From Mucilaginibacter achroorhodeus (lineage in GTDB: Bacteria; Bacteroidota; Bacteroidia; Sphingobacteriales; Sphingobacteriaceae): a stretch of 64,000 nucleotides of DNA. Positions 54,721 through 64,000 of this stretch are shown piece by piece. The notes beneath the pieces were generated by a model. That model was not told the DNA's origin, did no database searches, and saw only the letters and a program-made list of their open reading frames with translations. Made by a program: the position numbers and the translations under genes. Every line of letters begins with the position of its first letter. Position 1 is the stretch's first letter. Location of the stretch: contig NZ_VOEI01000005.1 of assembly GCF_007846095.1 (NCBI RefSeq), positions 1 to 64,000 of the forward strand. Reading direction: 5' to 3'.

Positions 54721-55644
54721 TTAGTATTCTAATTTCACCAACCATCCATTGTCATCCATCCAAACTTTTGCCCAATCGAACCATTTGGCTTTACTTTTTG
54801 GATTATTTAGGCCAAAACCATGGCCGCCTTTTGGGAACAGGTGCATTTCTGCCGGTACTTTGTTTTGGAGGAGCGACTGATACATCATTAAACCATTTTC
54901 CACTGGTACCACATCATCATCCTCCGCGAAAACGATAAACGTTGGTGGCGTGTTGGGTGTAACTTGCTTCTCGTTAGAGTACAGGTCTATTTGATCCTGG
55001 CTTGCATCTTTTCCAATCAGATTTTCGCGCGAGCCTACGTGCGCTTTAGAACCGAAAGTGATAACCGGGTATATCAGCATCATAAAATCCGGTCGAACGC
55101 TGATGTTATCTTTATTGTTGATAACTACTTTGTCAAAATGTGTACCTTCAGTTGAGGTCAGGTGCCCGCCGGCCGAAAAACCCATAATTCCGATCCTGTT
55201 CGGGTTTATGCCCCATTTGGCAGCACCTTGTCTAACTATTTGAATAGCTCGCTGGGCATCCTGCAACGGACCGATGCTTTTATCGGTCATGATGCTGTCG
55301 CTGGGCAGTCGGTATTTGAGTACGAATGCCGTTACACCTATTTTGTTAAACTCCTGCGCAACGGCTGATCCCTCGTGCGCTGAAGCCAGGCCTGCATAAC
55401 CGCCACCCGGGCATATCACAACAGCAGTACCATTGGCAGTACCTTTGGCCGGCAGGTAAGGGGTAAGGGTTGGTATGCTCACTTTTGCTATCCACGACCG
55501 CTGGTCGATAGTTTCTTTGTACGTTGCCGGTGTTGGCTTTGAATTAGGAACGCCGTTAGGATATAATGGCAGCGGAGTTTGTTGCTGTGCAAATGCAGTT
55601 AGCGTGGATGCTGTAAAAAGCAAAGCAGTCAAAAAGTTTTTCAT
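54721..55644 (-). CDS. Exported alpha/beta hydrolase (acetyl-esterase/xylanase-related)
   Basis: A 307-residue enzyme from the ATG at 55644 (MKNFLTALLFTASTLTAFAQ, signal peptide). The oxyanion-hole region CPGGGYAGLA, nucleophile motif MGFSAGGHL, acid EDDDVVP and His in KGGHGFGL match BD-FAE/acetyl-xylan-esterase-like hydrolases. A 10-residue upstream extension is possible. It lies 5 nt upstream of the acetyltransferase gene, so the two may be one operon: an esterase and an O-acetyltransferase together suggest turnover of acetylated sugars (inference). Confidence 0.88.
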   Translation of the reverse strand: MKNFLTALLFTASTLTAFAQQQTPLPLYPNGVPNSKPTPATYKETIDQRSWIAKVSIPTLTPYLPAKGTANGTAVVICPGGGYAGLASAHEGSAVAQEFNKIGVTAFVLKYRLPSDSIMTDKSIGPLQDAQRAIQIVRQGAAKWGINPNRIGIMGFSAGGHLTSTEGTHFDKVVINNKDNISVRPDFMMLIYPVITFGSKAHVGSRENLIGKDASQDQIDLYSNEKQVTPNTPPTFIVFAEDDDVVPVENGLMMYQSLLQNKVPAEMHLFPKGGHGFGLNNPKSKAKWFDWAKVWMDDNGWLVKLEY

Positions 55645-55686
55645 TACTAAATAATTGGCAAAAGCAAGATACACATCTGCTAACGA

Positions 55687-55717
55687 AAAACGATACTACG
55701 GTTTGCAGTATCGTTTT
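55687..55717 (-). terminator. Hairpin terminator downstream of prfB
   Basis: AAAACGATACT at 55687-55697 pairs with AGTATCGTTTT at 55707-55717; on the minus strand a TTTTTCG run follows. It lies 144 bp after the prfB stop with a repeat between. Confidence 0.75.
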
Positions 55718-55728
55718 AAAAATATTTT

Positions 55729-55841
55729 ACTCACCCCGACAGCGCTACGCTTGTCGACCCTCTCTTAGCTATGCGAAAAGAGGGTTAGAAAAGTAGTAAA
55801 AAGAACACCTCTTTGCGAAGCAGAGAGGTAAACGGGTGAGT
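55729..55841. repeat. ACTCACCC-family palindromic element, copy 2
   Basis: ACTCACCC at 55729-55736 is inverted as GGGTGAGT at 55834-55841. Inside lie two hairpins (CCCTCTCTT/AAAAGAGGG and CCTCTTTGC/GCAGAGAGG). The GACAGCGCTACGCTTG part corresponds to the reverse complement of the 38.5-kb copy. Confidence 0.7.
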
Positions 55842-55860
55842 CAATTTCTCAGAGGCCTGA

Positions 55861-56950
55861 TTATTTACTTCCGCCGAATTCCATCAAATAAGCTTTCAGA
55901 AATTCATCAAGTTCGCCATCAAGTACGGCTTGTGCGTTTGATGTTTCGTGGTCGGTGCGCAGGTCTTTCACTAATTTGTATGGATGTAACACATAGTTAC
56001 GGATCTGGCTGCCCCACTCAATTTTCTTTTTGTTACCCTCTATTGCGTTTGTGGTTTCCTGGCGTTTACGCATCTCTATCTCATACAATTGAGATTTTAA
56101 TAAACGCATTGCGTTATCCTTATTCTGCAATTGCGAGCGCGATTCCTGGTTTTTGATAATGATACCCGATGGTTTGTGGTAAAGACGAACAGCAGTTTCA
56201 ACCTTGTTCACGTTTTGTCCACCGGCACCACCAGAACGGAAGGTTTCAAACTCTATATCGGCCGGGTTTATCTCTATTTCAATAGTATCATCAACTAACG
56301 GGTATACATATACTGATGCAAACGAAGTATGGCGCTTGGCGTTGGCATCAAACGGAGAAACGCGTACCAGGCGGTGTACACCGTTTTCGCCTTTTAAGTA
56401 TCCGTAAGCAAAATCACCCTCAAACTGCAGGGTAACGGTTTTAACACCGGCCACGTCACCTTCCTGGTAGTCCTGTTCGGTAACTTTGTAGCCATTTTTT
56501 TCGCCCCACATAATGTACATACGCATCAGCATGCTGGCCCAGTCGCAGCTTTCGGTACCACCGGCACCCGCTGTTATCTGTAGTACGGCATTTAACTGGT
56601 CTTCTTCGGCACTGAGCATGTTCTTGAATTCCAGCTCTTCAACGGCGGTAACGGCGCTATCAAACTGCTCTTTCATTTCACCCTCGCTGGCATCGCCGGC
56701 CTGGTAAAACTCAAACAGTACATTAGTGTCTTCAACAATTGATGATACCTTTTTAAAAGCATCGGTCCAAACCTTTTTGGTTTTGATAGAAGCAAGTACT
56801 TTTTCTGCTTCTTTAGGATGGTCCCAAAAGTTTGGGCCTATGGTTATATCCTGTTCTTTCTGCATCGCATCGAGTTTGGTATCGATGTCAAAGATGCCTC
56901 CTCAGGGACGTTACTCTGTCCCTTAAATCCTGGATGTTTTCTTTAGTCAT
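55861..56950 (-). CDS. prfB: Peptide chain release factor 2 with programmed +1 frameshift
   Basis: RF2 recognises UGA and UAA stops and releases the peptide. The coding sequence starts at the ATG at 56950 ([20 protein letters not shown]) and meets an in-frame TGA at 56890-56888; skipping one base at CTT TGA C continues in the +1 frame as [18 protein letters not shown]. An AGGAGG (56902-56897) stimulates the shift, exactly as in E. coli. The full product is about 362 residues. The GGQ motif is in [13 protein letters not shown] and the SPF tripeptide in [11 protein letters not shown]. This feature spans both frames. Confidence 0.97.
56888..56902 (-). promoter_or_regulatory. Programmed frameshift site of prfB
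   Basis: On the minus strand the order is AGGAGG, three bases, CTT, TGA, C. The stop slows RF2-poor ribosomes and the AGGAGG pairs with 16S rRNA to push the +1 shift. It is autoregulatory: low RF2 gives more RF2. Confidence 0.93.
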
Positions 56951-56955
56951 AAAGG

Positions 56956-56963
56956 CAAATATA
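56956..56963 (-). promoter_or_regulatory. -7 promoter box of prfB
   Basis: TATATTTG on the minus strand ends 5 nt before the prfB ATG, implying a leaderless transcript. Confidence 0.65.
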
Positions 56964-57047
56964 AGAAAATGATAGGGGTAAAAATAAAAAGGCTTAAATC
57001 GCAATTAGCAACTTAAGCCCTCTTAAAAACTCTTTAACTTAATTTGG

Positions 57048-57485
57048 TTATGCCATGCGCAATTGTTGTAACAGCGGCGCAATGTTCATGTTACCACTAA
57101 GTTTGGTAACCATGGCACTTAAGCTAAAGTCGTTATTATTCTCCTCCAGTTTCGATTGTTTTATCATTTCCTGCATTACCGGTGGTATAAGGCTATGTGC
57201 AATTTCTGCAGCCTTTTCAGCAGTAAGGTTATAAAAATGATTAAGCTTATTAGTGAAGCGGTTAACTGCGCTATCAATAAGTGGGTTCTCATAAATACCG
57301 GGATATTGAAAATATTTCACCAGGTCTTTTAGCTTACCGCTATCCAATTGGTTTTTCAAAACTTCAATGATTGAGCTTGAGGCATCGTTCATCACAGCAT
57401 CCCGGTCTTTTTCCTGAATTTCAGGATTGTTAATAACAGCCGTACCGGCGTTATTTTTTACAAGCATAAAGAGTTTTTCAAACAT
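57048..57485 (-). CDS. Conserved hypothetical helical protein
   Basis: A 145-residue protein from the ATG at 57485 (MFEKLFMLVKNNAGTAV). It is mostly helical and soluble, with no membrane helix, and repeated polar helices (NPEIQEKDRDAVMNDASSS, NRFTNKLNHFYNLTAEKAAE) and a small Met/Leu-rich C-terminus. I do not recognise the family confidently; it resembles small DUF proteins of Bacteroidota. A longer reading from 57584 adds an unlikely hydrophobic prefix. It is divergent from pgi. Confidence 0.75.
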   Translation of the reverse strand: MFEKLFMLVKNNAGTAVINNPEIQEKDRDAVMNDASSSIIEVLKNQLDSGKLKDLVKYFQYPGIYENPLIDSAVNRFTNKLNHFYNLTAEKAAEIAHSLIPPVMQEMIKQSKLEENNNDFSLSAMVTKLSGNMNIAPLLQQLRMA

Positions 57486-57691
57486 GGCTTTGTGTGTTAA
57501 TAGGAGATTTATAAAATCATTACAATTTCTTAATCTCATTAAAAATAGGTCAAAAATGCTGCCATACACAAGGGTTTGAGACAAGCAGGTGCGGAATATT
57601 TTATAAAAATGACAAACACATAGTGTGTTAACATCACACTAAGACTGCCACAATTATGTAAGCTTTAGGGCTAACTTAAAACTTTGATTAG

Positions 57692-59383
<1,692 letters not shown>

Positions 59384-59427
59384 AACCCTTCAGCCCCCTG
59401 AAGGCGGTGTAGAAGTAAGAATTACGT

Positions 59428-59520
59428 TGTCATTTCGAACGAGCGACAGCGAGGAGAACTCTTCTAAAAGCGACAATTACAGCGTAGAAGATTTCTCCTC
59501 GTACCTCGTTCGAAATGACA
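59428..59520. repeat. Perfect-ended 93-nt palindromic repeat
   Basis: TGTCATTTCGAACGAG at 59428-59443 is perfectly inverted as CTCGTTCGAAATGACA at 59505-59520, and inner arms GAGGAGAACTCTTCTA and TAGAAGATTTCTCCTC pair too. It can form one long hairpin between the convergent pgi and BamA-like genes, acting as a terminator for both. Related in core sequence to the ATTGCGA family. Confidence 0.8.
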
Positions 59521-59536
59521 TTGTTATACCAGCCCC

Positions 59537-59565
59537 GTCATTGCCACGCTATCGCTCGCAATGAC
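59537..59565. repeat. Short GTCATTGC palindrome
   Basis: GTCATTGC at 59537-59544 pairs with GCAATGAC at 59558-59565. It is the short form of the repeat seen at 116-213 and 1004-1090. Confidence 0.75.
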
Positions 59566-59574
59566 AAGTTTTTT

Positions 59575-60711
59575 CTAAAACGCTTCTCCCAATCCAACGT
59601 AGAAGCCGCTTTGCCTGCTTTCGCCGGGGCGTTTCTCGCCAACGCCATAGTCAACGCGTACGCTTAAGCCTTTTTGTACATCAAAGAAATAGCGGAGGCC
59701 GCCACCGTAGTTGGGTTTAAGTTGATTGATATCGAAGTCCTGATGAAAAACCTCGCCGGTACCCGCGAAGCCGACGATACCGAAACGTTCGGTAAAGCGG
59801 TAACGTAATTCGGTTTGTCCGGCAAGGTAATTACGATCGCGGAAACGGCCGTTGTAATAACCACGCATCATTTCATCGCTACCCATGGAAGGCAACAGGT
59901 AAAACGGAGAAGAACTGCCGGTTAAGTTTTGGCTCTGCACGTTAAACCCTAAAACCAGCTTTTTACCCAGACTGAAAAACTGAGCTATCTCCATATTCAG
60001 TAAACCACCGTGGTAGCCGCTGCTGGCCCCGATGCCATTCATGTAATTGAAGTAGCTGGTAAACAGCGTTCCCTTTGTAGTGTAGGTGTTGTTGTTCCTG
60101 TTATCGAATATTAAAGTTGGCCCAACGTACAGGATGTTGCCTCCGCCTTTGCCCTCAATTGTTGGGTCGGTATTGTAGATGCCGCCAGCCTCTTTATCAG
60201 TAAAGCGATAATAATAGCCGCCACCAACAAGGCCCGCATAAATGTGATTGGTCAGCTTTTTCTCGGCTGTGAAAGTAATTCTCAAACGTTTCTGTCCAAG
60301 GCGGTCAGCATCTGTGTCGCGGGTGTTGTTGCCAATACCATAAAAATCGAACGGAAAGTTGATATAGTTAATAGCGCCTGTAAAGTGGTAGCGGTTGCCG
60401 GGTGTCCAATAACTGCTGCTCAGGTTTAACCGGCTTTGGCCCTTGGTGGTAATGGTTGCGTAGGCAAATATGTTCGAAATGCGTGTGTAAGTGCTTGTTG
60501 TATCGGTATAAAAAGAATACAGGCCCGAGCCGCCGACTTCCAAGCCGGTCTCCGGGGCCGAGCTTAACACCGGCAGTAATACAAAGCTTGGCCGTTTGGT
60601 GGTATCTTTCTCAAAATACATGCGGCGGATAAATTTAGGCAGCAGGTGTGTTTGCGCAAAAGCCGGGGCAAAAAGCAGGGCGAAAACTATAGTTGTAAGC
60701 TGTTTTTTCAT
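59575..60711 (-). CDS. BamA/TamA-type outer-membrane beta-barrel without POTRA domains
   Basis: A 378-residue exported protein: signal peptide MKKQLTTIVFALLFAPAFAQ then a short periplasmic stretch and about 16 antiparallel strands of a Omp85/surface-antigen barrel (GLEVGGSGLYSFYTDT, AGQTELRYRFTERFGIVGFAG) ending in Phe (VGLGEAF), the outer-membrane signal. POTRA repeats expected in BamA are missing, so it is a POTRA-less Omp85-like porin or patatin-linked barrel. Function uncertain. Confidence 0.88.
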   Translation of the reverse strand: MKKQLTTIVFALLFAPAFAQTHLLPKFIRRMYFEKDTTKRPSFVLLPVLSSAPETGLEVGGSGLYSFYTDTTSTYTRISNIFAYATITTKGQSRLNLSSSYWTPGNRYHFTGAINYINFPFDFYGIGNNTRDTDADRLGQKRLRITFTAEKKLTNHIYAGLVGGGYYYRFTDKEAGGIYNTDPTIEGKGGGNILYVGPTLIFDNRNNNTYTTKGTLFTSYFNYMNGIGASSGYHGGLLNMEIAQFFSLGKKLVLGFNVQSQNLTGSSSPFYLLPSMGSDEMMRGYYNGRFRDRNYLAGQTELRYRFTERFGIVGFAGTGEVFHQDFDINQLKPNYGGGLRYFFDVQKGLSVRVDYGVGEKRPGESRQSGFYVGLGEAF

Positions 60712-60793
60712 GAAGTATAATGCCGTAAAGGTAAATGTTAAGGCATTGTTTCGGCTGATTTTAAATTTAAAATTCAGGTGTGGCCAAAATAGC

Positions 60794-60801
60794 TACTTTT
60801 G
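60794..60801 (+). promoter_or_regulatory. -7 promoter box of the DHS-like gene
   Basis: TACTTTTG, a perfect TAnnTTTG, 22 nt before the ATG at 60824. Confidence 0.6.
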
Positions 60802-60823
60802 CAAAATAATTTAGAGGAATAAA

Positions 60824-61804
60824 ATGAGTATAGCAAAAGGCCCGATTTCTCAGTTTATCGAGAAAAACTACCTGCATTTTAACGCAGCAGCTTTGGTGGA
60901 TGCAGCCAAAGGTTACGAAACCCACCTTACCGAAGGCGGAAAAATGATGGTTACACTTGCCGGCGCCATGAGCACCGCTGAGTTAGGTATTTCGCTTGCC
61001 GAAATGATACGCCAGGGAAAGATTGATATTATCTCTTGTACAGGTGCCAACCTTGAAGAAGATATCATGAACCTTGTAGCACACTCGCACTACAAGCGTG
61101 TGCCAAACTACCGTGATCTTAGTCCGCAGGATGAGTGGGACCTGTTAGAGAACCACTATAACCGCGTAACCGATACCTGTATACCAGAGGAAGAAGCGTT
61201 CCGCCGTTTGCAAAAACACATCCATAAAATTTGGAAAGATGCCGATAACGCAGGTGAGCGTTATTTTCCGCATGAGTACATGTATAAGATATTGCTAAGC
61301 GGCGAGCTGGAGCAATATTATGAAATAGATCCTAAAAACTCATGGATGCTGGCCGCTGCAGAGCGTAACCTGCCGATTGTGGTGCCGGGATGGGAAGATT
61401 CAACCATGGGTAACATTTTTGCATCATACGTTATTAAGAACGAGATAAAAGCAACCACCATGAAAAGCGGTATCGAATACATGGCCTGGCTGGCTGACTG
61501 GTATGTAAAAAATTCAGAGGGAAAAGGTATAGGTTTCTTCCAGATAGGTGGTGGTATAGCCGGCGATTTCCCTATTTGCGTGGTGCCAATGCTTTACCAG
61601 GATATGGAGATGGAAAACATCCCATTCTGGAGCTATTTCTGCCAGATATCCGATTCAACCACCTCTTACGGCTCATACTCAGGCGCTGTTCCCAACGAGA
61701 AGATAACATGGGGTAAACTGGATATAGATACGCCTAAATTTATTGTAGAAAGTGATGCTACTATTGTAGCGCCGCTGATCTTTGCCTGGATACTGGGGCA
61801 ATAA
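60824..61804 (+). CDS. Deoxyhypusine-synthase family protein
   Basis: A 326-residue homolog of deoxyhypusine synthase, which in eukaryotes and archaea moves the aminobutyl group of spermidine to eIF5A. The NAD-fold motifs (TGANLEEDIMNLVAHS, GGGIAGDFP) and the lysine intermediate are kept: K298 in ITWGKLDID aligns with human K329 in SWGKI. Bacteria have no eIF5A, so this member probably makes homospermidine or a related polyamine (inference). The length is normal. An AGAGGA purine run precedes the ATG. Confidence 0.9.
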   Translation: MSIAKGPISQFIEKNYLHFNAAALVDAAKGYETHLTEGGKMMVTLAGAMSTAELGISLAEMIRQGKIDIISCTGANLEEDIMNLVAHSHYKRVPNYRDLSPQDEWDLLENHYNRVTDTCIPEEEAFRRLQKHIHKIWKDADNAGERYFPHEYMYKILLSGELEQYYEIDPKNSWMLAAAERNLPIVVPGWEDSTMGNIFASYVIKNEIKATTMKSGIEYMAWLADWYVKNSEGKGIGFFQIGGGIAGDFPICVVPMLYQDMEMENIPFWSYFCQISDSTTSYGSYSGAVPNEKITWGKLDIDTPKFIVESDATIVAPLIFAWILGQ

Positions 61805-61823
61805 TTTAAAAATGATATAAATG

Positions 61824-61857
61824 CAACAAAGCCCTTAAATTTTTGAGGGCTTTGTTG
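61824..61857 (+). terminator. Terminator of the DHS-like gene
   Basis: CAACAAAGCCCT (61824-61835) pairs perfectly with AGGGCTTTGTTG (61846-61857). Confidence 0.85.
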
Positions 61858-62132
61858 TTGAATAAGTTTTAAAGTATCAGATTTTCATTCCCTGGTGTTT
61901 AAAACAAATTGACAGGAGTTGTTATTTGTATTCGTCGGACTATCCTTTTACAGATAATAAAATTATTCCCCATTAAATAAAACGGGTGCTAACACTAAAT
62001 TTTTTGATTATAAATCAACTACATAGCAAAAAACCTTTTTTAGCAAATTTTAAGGGGTTTTAAGTCCAATTTAGAACGATTATAAATTATATATTGCTGT
62101 CATTAAATTGTCAGCGATAGTGTATAAAGTTA

Positions 62133-62140
62133 TACTTTTG
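62133..62140 (+). promoter_or_regulatory. -7 promoter box of the alternative complex III operon
   Basis: TACTTTTG, a perfect TAnnTTTG, ends 81 nt before the actA ATG, giving a leader of about 75-80 nt. Confidence 0.6.
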
Positions 62141-62221
62141 TGCCTGAAAAAGTGGCTAAAACATACATCACAACTACGGTTTAACACTTAAAATAAAAAT
62201 TATTTAGCATAAATACACTTT

Positions 62222-63493
62222 ATGAGAAATATCTCATTGATTCTTAAACAGTTTACAAGGTCGGTTTTACTGGTTACCGGTTTGGTTGCCGCGGGTTTTA
62301 ATGCCCATGCGCAGGCAGATGCTGCAAAAGGTGAAGCTATATTTAAAGCCAAGTGTACGGCATGTCACAAAATAGACGTGCGTATGACCGGCCCGGCCTT
62401 AGGTCCGCAGCTTACGCAAGAAACTGACGACGCTTACTTAACCAAATGGATACAGAACAGCCAGGCACTTGTTGCAGCTAAAAATCCTAAAGCTGTTAAG
62501 ATCTTCAACGAATTTAACCAGGTTCCGATGACCTCGTTTGAAGACCTTAGCGATGCTGATGTAGGTAACGTACTGACTTATGTGCGTACTACGTGGAAAA
62601 CTATGCAGGCTGATACTGCTAAGAAGCCAGCCGGTGGCGAAACAACAGAAGATAAAGGCCCAAGCTCTGTTATCGTTTGGGGTTTACTTGGTGTGATTGC
62701 CATTGCATTCATCGTTATCCTTGTTTTAAATAAAGTTATCGGCACACTTGAGCGCTTGTTGCTTAATAAAGGTGGTGTTGCTTTAGTTGATGAAGATGCC
62801 GAAGAAGAAAAGGTAAAAGCAGACCGTGCAGCAATTTTCAAAAAGCTGATCAAAAACAAAAAACTGGTATTCTTTATAGTGGTTTGCGGTACTATTGCTT
62901 TAGGTAGCTGGCAGTGGGTAACACTTTGGAATACTAACGTTCACCAAGGTTATCAGCCGGTACAGCCAATTAAATACTCGCACGAGTTGCACGCAGGTGT
63001 AATGAAAATTGAGTGTCAATATTGTCACGTAGCTGCATTTAAAGGTAAAAATGCTTCGATCCCTTCATTGAACATTTGTATGAACTGTCACAAATCGGTT
63101 AAAACCGAATCGCCAGAGATCCACAAGATCTATGACGCATTGGGTTACGATCCAAACACAGCTAAATACGATAGCACTAAAGCTAAACCTATCCAATGGG
63201 TTCGTATCCACAACCTGCCGGATCTGGCTTACTTTAACCACTCGCAGCACGTTAAGGTTGGCGGTATCAAATGCCAAACTTGTCACGGTCAGGTTCAGGA
63301 GATGAAAGAGGTTTATCAATACTCTCCACTAACCATGAAATGGTGTATCCAGTGCCACAGACGTACAGAGGTTAACGGTAAAGGCAATGCTTACTACGAT
63401 AGCATACTTGCTGCTCATGACAAGATCAAGAAAGGCGAGAAAGTTACTGCAGCAGTATTGGGCGGTATCGAGTGTGCTAAGTGTCACTATTAA
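62222..63493 (+). CDS. actA: Alternative complex III subunit ActA, multihaem cytochrome c
   Basis: A 423-residue multihaem protein. After a signal peptide (MRNISLILKQFTRSVL... cleaved near NAHAQ) comes a mono-haem cytochrome c domain with CTACH at 45-49, a membrane helix at about 150-170, a second helix at about 214-232, then five CxxCH motifs at C265, C286, C351, C375 and C418. Six haems in total. ActA takes electrons from the quinol-oxidising part of ACIII and passes them to the oxidase. actB follows after 38 bp. Confidence 0.95.
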   Translation: MRNISLILKQFTRSVLLVTGLVAAGFNAHAQADAAKGEAIFKAKCTACHKIDVRMTGPALGPQLTQETDDAYLTKWIQNSQALVAAKNPKAVKIFNEFNQVPMTSFEDLSDADVGNVLTYVRTTWKTMQADTAKKPAGGETTEDKGPSSVIVWGLLGVIAIAFIVILVLNKVIGTLERLLLNKGGVALVDEDAEEEKVKADRAAIFKKLIKNKKLVFFIVVCGTIALGSWQWVTLWNTNVHQGYQPVQPIKYSHELHAGVMKIECQYCHVAAFKGKNASIPSLNICMNCHKSVKTESPEIHKIYDALGYDPNTAKYDSTKAKPIQWVRIHNLPDLAYFNHSQHVKVGGIKCQTCHGQVQEMKEVYQYSPLTMKWCIQCHRRTEVNGKGNAYYDSILAAHDKIKKGEKVTAAVLGGIECAKCHY

Positions 63494-63531
63494 TATTATC
63501 AAGAACGTACATTACAGTTTATATAACTTAA

Positions 63532-64000
63532 ATGGATAGCAATAAAAAATACTGGAAAGGTTTAGAAGAACTAAACAGAACCCCAGAATTTGTTGAGAAA
63601 AATAAACACGAATTTGCTGAGCCTATTCCTATCGAGGAAGTGCTTAGTGGTGGTGGCTTATCAGCAAAAACACCTCGCCGCGATTTCTTAAAAGCTTTAG
63701 GTTTTGGTATGGGTGCCGTTACTTTAGCAGCGTGCCAGAAAGTACCTGTACACAAATCGATCCCTTACCTGATCAAACCTGAAGAGGTTACACCAGGTGT
63801 GGCTAACTATTATACCTCTACCTTTGAAGGTAATGCCATTTTGGTTAAGACCCGCGAAGGCCGCCCTATTAAAGTAGAAGGTAACCCTAACGACCTGCTT
63901 GGTAAAGGTGGTTTAAGTGCACAGGCACAAGCATCAGTACTTGACCTGTATGACACCAACCGCATTCAGGACCCTATGTTAAATGGTTCTACCAGTGGTT
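63532..64000 (+). CDS. actB: Alternative complex III subunit ActB, 5' part
   Basis: The first 156 codons of ActB, a molybdopterin-oxidoreductase-like subunit, cut by the window end. The start MDSNKKYWKGLEELNRTPEF precedes a twin-arginine signal at R49-R50 in TPRRDFLKALGFGMGAV followed by a lipobox-like LAAC68. Downstream segments VKTREGRPIKVEGNPND and NRIQDP match the family. It is part of the quinol:electron-acceptor complex. The Tat motif lies unusually far in, as in known ActB proteins. Confidence 0.93.
   Translation, partial: MDSNKKYWKGLEELNRTPEFVEKNKHEFAEPIPIEEVLSGGGLSAKTPRRDFLKALGFGMGAVTLAACQKVPVHKSIPYLIKPEEVTPGVANYYTSTFEGNAILVKTREGRPIKVEGNPNDLLGKGGLSAQAQASVLDLYDTNRIQDPMLNGSTSG

Larger units (their letters stand above)
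61805..62221. other. 417-bp intergenic region before actA
   Basis: It holds the DHS terminator at 61824-61857 and a promoter box at 62133-62140 for actA. The middle (about 61860-62130) is AT-rich without a gene or obvious further structure; I see nothing else in it. Confidence 0.6.

Overview
The window looks like chromosome of a Bacteroidota bacterium, most likely Sphingobacteriaceae (Mucilaginibacter/Pedobacter-like). The evidence is a full-length SprA (type IX secretion translocon), an alternative complex III operon (ActA, ActB), DUF4292 and EnvC-like envelope genes in the order typical of this phylum, and many intergenic TAnnTTTG boxes matching the Bacteroidota -7 promoter element. Coding density is high. 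I saw no rRNA, tRNA, CRISPR array, phage or transposase gene.

Layout. 1-5.4 kb: ComF, RlmN, an amidohydrolase, acylphosphatase and a polysaccharide flippase. 5.4-12.9 kb: an envelope run (TPR protein, DUF4292 lipoprotein, EnvC-like protein, two TatA paralogs) followed by GatA and a lytic transglycosylase. 12.9-23.7 kb: malic enzyme/phosphotransacetylase fusion, RuvA, the 2419-residue SprA and a DUF4126 protein. 24.0-25.3 kb: a divergent ECF-sigma-like gene, an unusually short anti-sigma-like gene and a tiny charged protein with a perfect Shine-Dalgarno site, which is rare in this phylum. 25.3-32.2 kb: hybrid histidine kinase, Bcr/CflA efflux pump, GntP permease plus alpha/beta hydrolase, glycine-zipper protein and a stand-alone receiver. 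32.3-38.4 kb: IlvE, tryptophan 2,3-dioxygenase, a ClC channel, UspA and a SerB-like phosphatase fused to a deleted PGDH/ACT tail. 38.6-44.8 kb: two divergent Crp-like regulators each next to an SDR gene, then Ku, a lipoprotein, a PA2169-type protein and a fatty-acid desaturase. 44.9-52.6 kb: a tightly overlapping MoxR/DUF58/DUF4350/DUF4129/SpoIIM operon with a divergent RDD gene and two small membrane proteins. 52.7-64 kb: L-serine dehydratase, an acetyltransferase, an esterase, PrfB with its programmed frameshift, Pgi, a BamA-like barrel, a deoxyhypusine-synthase homolog and the start of the alternative complex III operon.

Four things stand out. (1) In six genes a perfect TAnnTTTG box sits only 4-5 nt before the start codon (a seventh is near-consensus), implying leaderless mRNAs and fixing several starts. 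(2) The 52-codon gene at 25129 has a strong SD site in a phylum where SD use is normally suppressed. (3) The SerB-ACT protein retains the edges of PGDH but lacks its NAD-binding core. (4) Intergenic gaps carry several families of palindromic repeats, often serving as terminators between convergent genes.

Starts, promoters and hairpins were read by eye. Family assignments rest on recognised motifs; no database search was run.
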